64,000 bases of DNA, taken from the NCBI RefSeq assembly GCF_023184515.1, contig NZ_JAAHBP010000001.1, positions 496,001 through 560,000 of the forward strand. Direction: 5' to 3'. A model generated the notes under the pieces. The model saw only the letters and a list, made by a program, of their open reading frames with translations, ran no database searches and was not told the origin of the DNA. This document shows, one piece after another, positions 59,975-64,000 of the stretch; positions within the stretch are counted from its first letter, which is position 1, and every line of letters begins with the position of its first letter. Made by a program: the position numbers and the translations under genes. Origin of the DNA: Streptomyces sp. D2-8 (GTDB lineage Bacteria; Actinomycetota; Actinomycetes; Streptomycetales; Streptomycetaceae).

Positions 59975-60673
59975 TCAGAGCCGGCGGCGCCTCTCGACAG
60001 CCCGCTGGAGCGCCGTGCGCAGCTCGGCCGACGGCGGCGGGCCGTCCGCTTCCGCACTCGCCGTCACCGCCGCCGCGACATCCCGCAGCTTCGTGTTCGA
60101 CAGCTGGGACGTCTCCCGCAGGATGTGCCACGCCTCGTAGGACGTGCAGCCGTGCGTGGCCATGAGGATGCCCCGAGCCTGGTCGATGACGGGGCGGGAG
60201 GCGATGGCCTGGCGGAGCTGCTCGACCTCCTCCTGGAGGACGTGCAGGCACTCGGCCCGTTCCAGGGCGACCGCCGAGGAGGCGGGGGCGGCCGGCGGCA
60301 CGTCGGGAACCGGGCCCGTGATGTCCAGGCCGGTCAGCGGGTCGGTCGTGTCCAGGCCAGCCAGCTCCAGGATCCGGCGCGGCTGGCCGTTCCAGTTCGT
60401 CGTCGTCACCGTCACGTACTGCTGCCGGCCGTGGTCGGCCAGCACCTCCAGGAACCGCAGACCGGCCGTGTCCATGAAGTGCACGCCCGCCATGTCCAGA
60501 TCGACCCGGGTGACGGTGGCCGGCAGGCCGGCCAGGGTTCTGGCCAGGATTTCCGCACAGCCGTGGACGAGCTCACCCCGCGGAGTGAACTCGGCGCGGT
60601 CCGCGTCGACGCGGCCACAGATGACCAGGGTGTCCAGCCCTCCTGTGAGATGTGGTGATGCCGCTGAGGTCAT
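59975..60673 (-). CDS. STAS-ANTAR signalling protein, 232 aa
   Basis: Residues ~10-110 form a STAS domain (DTLVICGRVDADRAEFTPRG; VDLDMAGVHFMDTAGLRFLE with the conserved Asp-Thr/Ser switch site). Residues ~155-215 form an ANTAR domain (QAIASRPVIDQARGILMATH; GCTSYEAWHILRETSQLSNT), which binds paired hairpins in RNA to control termination. ATG 60673 follows AAGGCGGTGAC. Such proteins in Streptomyces link anti-sigma or redox signals to RNA-level control. It is divergent from the STAS/ATPase pair at 60860. Confidence 0.8.
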   Translation of the reverse strand: MTSAASPHLTGGLDTLVICGRVDADRAEFTPRGELVHGCAEILARTLAGLPATVTRVDLDMAGVHFMDTAGLRFLEVLADHGRQQYVTVTTTNWNGQPRRILELAGLDTTDPLTGLDITGPVPDVPPAAPASSAVALERAECLHVLQEEVEQLRQAIASRPVIDQARGILMATHGCTSYEAWHILRETSQLSNTKLRDVAAAVTASAEADGPPPSAELRTALQRAVERRRRL

Positions 60674-60859
60674 GTCACCGCCTTGTCGGTCCTCGTCGGT
60701 CCTGTTCGTCTCGCCGGACTGCACGACGTCACTCACCCCCGTGGACGTCGGTGTGAGGTGCGCCTGCCCGCCGTACGGCGTACTACACACGTTTCGGGGG
60801 AATGAGCTTCTCCCGTACGGGTACGAGCGCCAGTGGTCCACAAGCGTGGGGAGAGGGGC

Positions 60860-61216
60860 TTGAACACTCGGCATCACCTGTCGGCGACCGGCCCCCGCGG
60901 CCCCGTGCCGGGCCTTGCGGTGTTCCCGCTGGCCGGTCAGCAGGGCGTGAGGGCGGCGGGAGAAGTCGGCCTGACGACACGTGCGATCTGGGAAGGCGTA
61001 CTGGAACGGGCTGTTCGCGAGGACGAGGACGTGTACTACCTCGAGCTGTCCGGCGTGACGTTCGTCGACGTCGCGGGCGCCGGTGCGCTCGCGGCCGCCG
61101 CAGGGCAGCTCCGGGACGGCCGGCGGTTCGTGGTGCGCCGGCCGCCGCCCGCGCTGCGGCGCACGCTGGACCTGCTGTGGCCGGGCCAGCCGGGAATCGA
61201 GGTGTCGACGTCATGA
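60860..61216 (+). CDS. STAS-domain anti-sigma factor antagonist, 118 aa
   Basis: VYYLELSGVTFVDVAGAGAL is the STAS core, with Asp-Val where a phosphorylatable Ser/Thr usually stands, so control by kinase may differ. TTG 60860 is preferred because GGGGAGAGGGGC precedes it; an upstream GTG at 60833 lacks a ribosome site. The stop overlaps the start of the ATPase gene (ATGA), so the two proteins probably work as a pair. Confidence 0.7.
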   Translation: MNTRHHLSATGPRGPVPGLAVFPLAGQQGVRAAGEVGLTTRAIWEGVLERAVREDEDVYYLELSGVTFVDVAGAGALAAAAGQLRDGRRFVVRRPPPALRRTLDLLWPGQPGIEVSTS

Positions 61217-62166
61217 CCGCCGCCGTCACCGAGCCCTTCGGACCCCTCGACCCCTTCGCCCACCCCGCGCTCTTCTACCGGGACGAGCAGGAGTACCTCG
61301 ACGGCACCCTGCCCTTCGTGCACGCCGGCCTGGACGCCGGCGAGCCGGTCGCCGTCGCCGTGCCCGGCAAGAACCTCGCCCTGATCAGGGACGCGCTGGG
61401 GGACGCCGCCGACGCCGTGCGGCTCCTCGACATGCGCGAGGCCGGACGCAACCCCGGGCGGATCATCCCCGGCGTGCTGCGCGCCTTCGCCGACGCCCAG
61501 CCCCCCGGCCGCCGGGTGCGGATCATCGGCGAGCCCGTCTGGGCGGGCCGCTCCGAGACCGAGTACCCGGCCTGCGCCCAGCACGAGGCGCTCATCAACG
61601 CCGCCTTCCGGGGCCGTACGGCGACGATCATGTGCCCGTACGACGTCGCGCGGCTGCCCGAGCACATCGTCGCCGACGCGTACGCGACCCACCCCACCGT
61701 CCTCCACCCCGGCTCCCGGGCGGAGCAGGACAGCGACGCGTACGCCCCCGAGGACGTCGTCGTCCGCTACAACGAGCCGCTGCCGCCCGTGCGGGAGGCG
61801 TTGACGTTCGCCTTCCACTCCGACTCGCTCTCCCACGCCCGGCACGTGGCCGTCGGGGAGGGCGCGCGGCTCGGCCTCGTCGGCGTGAAGCTGGACGACA
61901 TGGCCCTCGCCACGGCCGAGCTCACCACCAACAGCGTGGTGCACGGCGGCGGTTCGGGCGTGCTGCGGGTGTGGGCCGAGGACGGCTACGTGGTGTGCGA
62001 GGTCCGCGACGAGGGGCACCTCGCGGACCTCCTGGCCGGACGCCGGCCCGTGCCCCGCGAGCAGCGCGGCGGGCGCGGGATCCTGCTGGTCAACCTGATC
62101 GCCGACCTGGTGCGGGTGCACCGCGGCGACAGCGGGACGACCGTGCGCTGCTGGTTCGCCTGCTGA
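61213..62166 (+). CDS. MEDS-domain anti-sigma-type ATPase (serine kinase-like), 317 aa
   Basis: The N-terminal ~190 residues are a MEDS-type sensory domain (HPALFYRDEQEYLDGTLPFV; IGEPVWAGRSETEYPACAQH). The C-terminal ~125 residues are a RsbW-like HATPase (LATAELTTNSVVHGGGSGVL; VRDEGHLADLL; RGGRGILLVNLIADLVRVHR). Such fusions in Streptomyces phosphorylate or sequester STAS partners and sigma factors. ATG 61213 overlaps the STAS-gene stop, giving the likely partner. Confidence 0.82.
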   Translation: MTAAVTEPFGPLDPFAHPALFYRDEQEYLDGTLPFVHAGLDAGEPVAVAVPGKNLALIRDALGDAADAVRLLDMREAGRNPGRIIPGVLRAFADAQPPGRRVRIIGEPVWAGRSETEYPACAQHEALINAAFRGRTATIMCPYDVARLPEHIVADAYATHPTVLHPGSRAEQDSDAYAPEDVVVRYNEPLPPVREALTFAFHSDSLSHARHVAVGEGARLGLVGVKLDDMALATAELTTNSVVHGGGSGVLRVWAEDGYVVCEVRDEGHLADLLAGRRPVPREQRGGRGILLVNLIADLVRVHRGDSGTTVRCWFAC

Positions 62167-62180
62167 CCGGCGCCTGACGC

Positions 62181-63218
62181 TCAGGTGCCCAGCGGGTCCA
62201 GCGCCAGCGGCGCGATCCTGCCCTCCAGCATCGCCCCGAGACCCTGCACGGCACACACGTCCGGGCGCTCGGCGATGTGCACCGGCATGCCGGTCGCCTG
62301 CCGCAGCATCTGGTCCAGGCCCGGCAGCAGGGCACTGCCGCCGACCATCATGATCCCGCGGTCGGCGAGGTCGGCGACCAGGTCGGGCGGGCAGTCCCGC
62401 AGCACCTTGCCGATGCCGTCGAGGATCGCGGTGAGCGGCGCCTGGATGGCGTCCCGTACGGCCGCGGTGTCGACCTGGACGGAGCGGGCCAGGCCCGTGG
62501 CGACGTCCCGGCCGTGGATCTCCGTGGAGGCCGGGCCCTGCGCGGTGAGGCCGTTGCCGGACAGGGCCAGCTGCAACGGCCGGACCGACTGGCTCGGCAG
62601 CATCAGCTCGTGCTCGTGGCGCAGGTGCTGCACGATCGCGTGATCGACGGCCTCGCCGCCCACCGCCATGCGCTCGGCGGTGACGATCGAGCCGAGGGAC
62701 AGCACGGCCACCTGCGTGGCCGCCGCACCGCACACCATGATCATCGTGGCTTCGGGCTGCTCCACGGGCAGCCCGCAGCCGACGGCCGCGGCGATGAGCG
62801 TGTCGACCAGTTCCACGCGGCGCACCCCCAGGCCGACGAGGGTCTCGATCGCGGCACGCTGGGCCAGCGGGTCGGCGTCGTGCGGGATGCAGGCCGCGGC
62901 GCGCAGGATCGGCTTGCGGCGCAGACTGCGGCGCATCTTGTCGCCGAGCAGGTGCCGCAGCATGCGCTGCGCCATCTCGATGTCGACGACGGTGCCGCCG
63001 GAGACCGGCCGTACCACCCGGATGTAGTGCGGGGTGCGGCCGGTCATCTTCTCGGCGAGCTCGCCGACCGCGATCAGCGCGCCGGTACGGGTGTTCACGG
63101 CGGCGGCGGACGGTTGGTCGACGACGAGCCCGGCGCCCTTGACGTAGACGCGTGTGCGGGCCGCCCCCAGGTCGACGGCGAAATGGCAGCGGCGCAGCTG
63201 CTCCAGACTGGCGGTCAT
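62181..63218 (-). CDS. MreB/Mbl-like actin homologue, 345 aa
   Basis: The actin-fold nucleotide-binding segments are present: CHFAVDLGAARTRVYVKG (phosphate 1), ATMIMVCGAAATQVAVLSLG (phosphate 2) and DRGIMMVGGSALLPGLDQML (adenosine). The phosphate loops lack some canonical residues (DLGAART for DLGTANT), as in the divergent third MreB-like protein of Streptomyces. ATG 63218 follows GGGAGGACCTGCC. Standard mreCD partners are not adjacent, so it is not the main mre operon; a role in spore-wall synthesis is possible from family knowledge. Confidence 0.8.
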   Translation of the reverse strand: MTASLEQLRRCHFAVDLGAARTRVYVKGAGLVVDQPSAAAVNTRTGALIAVGELAEKMTGRTPHYIRVVRPVSGGTVVDIEMAQRMLRHLLGDKMRRSLRRKPILRAAACIPHDADPLAQRAAIETLVGLGVRRVELVDTLIAAAVGCGLPVEQPEATMIMVCGAAATQVAVLSLGSIVTAERMAVGGEAVDHAIVQHLRHEHELMLPSQSVRPLQLALSGNGLTAQGPASTEIHGRDVATGLARSVQVDTAAVRDAIQAPLTAILDGIGKVLRDCPPDLVADLADRGIMMVGGSALLPGLDQMLRQATGMPVHIAERPDVCAVQGLGAMLEGRIAPLALDPLGT

Positions 63219-63387
63219 GGCAGGTCCTCCCGAGAGCACAGACCGTGGGGGGCCGCCAGGTGGCGGGCCTCGCAGACGTGGGTCCGCCGGGTGGCGGGCC
63301 TCCTTCGCATCGTGCGCGGGAGCGGGCCGGGGCGCCTTTCGTGGGGGGCCGGGCGGGGTGCCGCCGAACGGGGGGTTCGACGTTCCG

Positions 63388-64000
63388 TCACAGGGAGTGC
63401 GCGGCCTCCAGCAGGGGCGCGAGGGAGGTCACGGTGGTCTCGCAGCCGGCCTCGCGCAGCTGCCGGTCGGTGGTGGTGTTCCGGGCGAGGCCGACGAAGC
63501 GCAGCCCGGCCCGCTGGGCGGCGGCGAGCTCGGCGACCGTGGAACCGATCACCAGGCCCGTCGCTGCGGACCCGTCACAGGCCTCCAGTGCACGCAGCAT
63601 GCAGTCCGGGTGCGGGGTGAGCAGAGAGAGGTCCTCGGCGCGTCCGTGGACGCCGGCCAGGGGCAGGTTTCCGTAGGGCCGCAGATAGCGGGGTACGGCC
63701 TCGGCGCAGACGTCCGTGATCACACCGACGCGGCGGCCGGAGGCATGCAGGGTACGAATCAGGGGCGCGGAGTTGTGCGTCGCCGGCGCGTGCGGCACCG
63801 CCAGGAGTTCGAGCTCGTCCAGACGCTCCCGCAGCAGCGGCCCGAGCGGGTCCTGCGCGAACGCCCGGAGCACGTCCAGCGGATGGGCGAACGTCTCCCG
63901 CACCGCGCCGGGCAGGGCGTGCCGCGGGTCGCGGTGCTCGTCGACGAGGGCGAGCAGGTCGCGCACGGCCTCGCGTGCGGTGCTCGCCGAGAACAGGCGG
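63388..64000 (-). CDS. HAD-superfamily hydrolase, 5' end beyond the window
   Basis: The frame stays open to the window edge (RLFSASTAREAVRDLL at the start of the visible part), so the start and the DxD nucleophile motif lie outside. Visible are the HAD motif II-like GRRVGVITDVC (Thr), a lysine-free motif III region, and motif IV-like GLVIGSTVAELAAAQRAGLR (the family usually has an acidic pair here). About 203 residues are visible. Phosphoglycolate-phosphatase-like by general layout; the substrate is unknown. The last 168 bp before the MreB-like gene hold no gene. Confidence 0.7.
   Translation of the reverse strand, partial: RLFSASTAREAVRDLLALVDEHRDPRHALPGAVRETFAHPLDVLRAFAQDPLGPLLRERLDELELLAVPHAPATHNSAPLIRTLHASGRRVGVITDVCAEAVPRYLRPYGNLPLAGVHGRAEDLSLLTPHPDCMLRALEACDGSAATGLVIGSTVAELAAAQRAGLRFVGLARNTTTDRQLREAGCETTVTSLAPLLEAAHSL

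Overview
The window is high-GC DNA with many GTG starts, ATGA overlaps, a WhiB-like protein, ANTAR/STAS and MreB-like proteins. It is best read as a Streptomyces chromosome carrying a large integrated genomic island. The island starts to the left of the window and ends at about 38,363, where a 48-bp 3' fragment of a CAU-anticodon tRNA gene marks the distal attachment site.

Region 1 (1-13.4 kb) looks like the early region of an actinophage or integrative plasmid. It holds the end of a RecB/Cas4-like nuclease, a winged-helix replication initiator with a set of 20-bp palindromic iterons inside its own gene (a lambda-O-like origin), a C5 cytosine methyltransferase, a WhiB-like protein, a RusA-like resolvase, an N6-methyltransferase fold without the catalytic NPP motif, a DUF4314 protein, and about fourteen small proteins of unknown function. 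Two repeated control elements organise it: a promoter with the conserved core TGCATATAGAATAGAACC (four sites), and a leader, GACCTCTTGGAGAAC, placed just before a start codon (four sites), three of them behind a GC-rich hairpin. No structural, portal, integrase or conjugation gene is visible in the window.

Region 2 (13.6-38.4 kb) is a defence cargo. A DNA phosphorothioation locus (dndA divergent from dndBCDE, with the dnd-associated putative methyltransferase facing dndA) is followed by an intact IS3-family element with inverted repeats and a CCAG target duplication. Then come a three-gene coupled operon (sigma-region-4-like protein, GIY-YIG nuclease, MORC/MutL-type GHKL ATPase), a 724-aa DGQHR protein, an Mrr-like restriction endonuclease, a second extra DGQHR protein with an HNH endonuclease in a block of lower GC, and a 1,783-aa protein with a sacsin-like ATPase at one end and a DUF3883/NOV nuclease-like domain at the other. 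No DndFGH restriction partners are seen, so one or more of these genes may supply restriction. This is the most likely place for an undescribed system.

Region 3 (38.4-51.3 kb) is resumed chromosome. After about 950 bp of decayed sequence, including a fructokinase remnant, comes a fructan-use cluster: LacI-family regulator, an Opp/Dpp-class ABC importer (binding lipoprotein, two permeases, two ATPases), a cytosolic GH32 fructosidase and a large Tat-exported GH32 enzyme. The inferred flow is extracellular fructan hydrolysis, uptake of oligofructosides and intracellular cleavage under LacI control.

Region 4 (51.3-64 kb) contains a DUF418-type membrane protein, an ABC exporter broken by a frameshift and deletions, its likely two-component regulators, a truncated second DUF418 copy, a fusion of a squalene/phytoene-synthase-like domain to a cis-prenyltransferase, a YihY protein, a DUF6411 protein, a STAS-ANTAR / STAS / MEDS-ATPase signalling group, an MreB-like protein and a HAD phosphatase cut by the window end.
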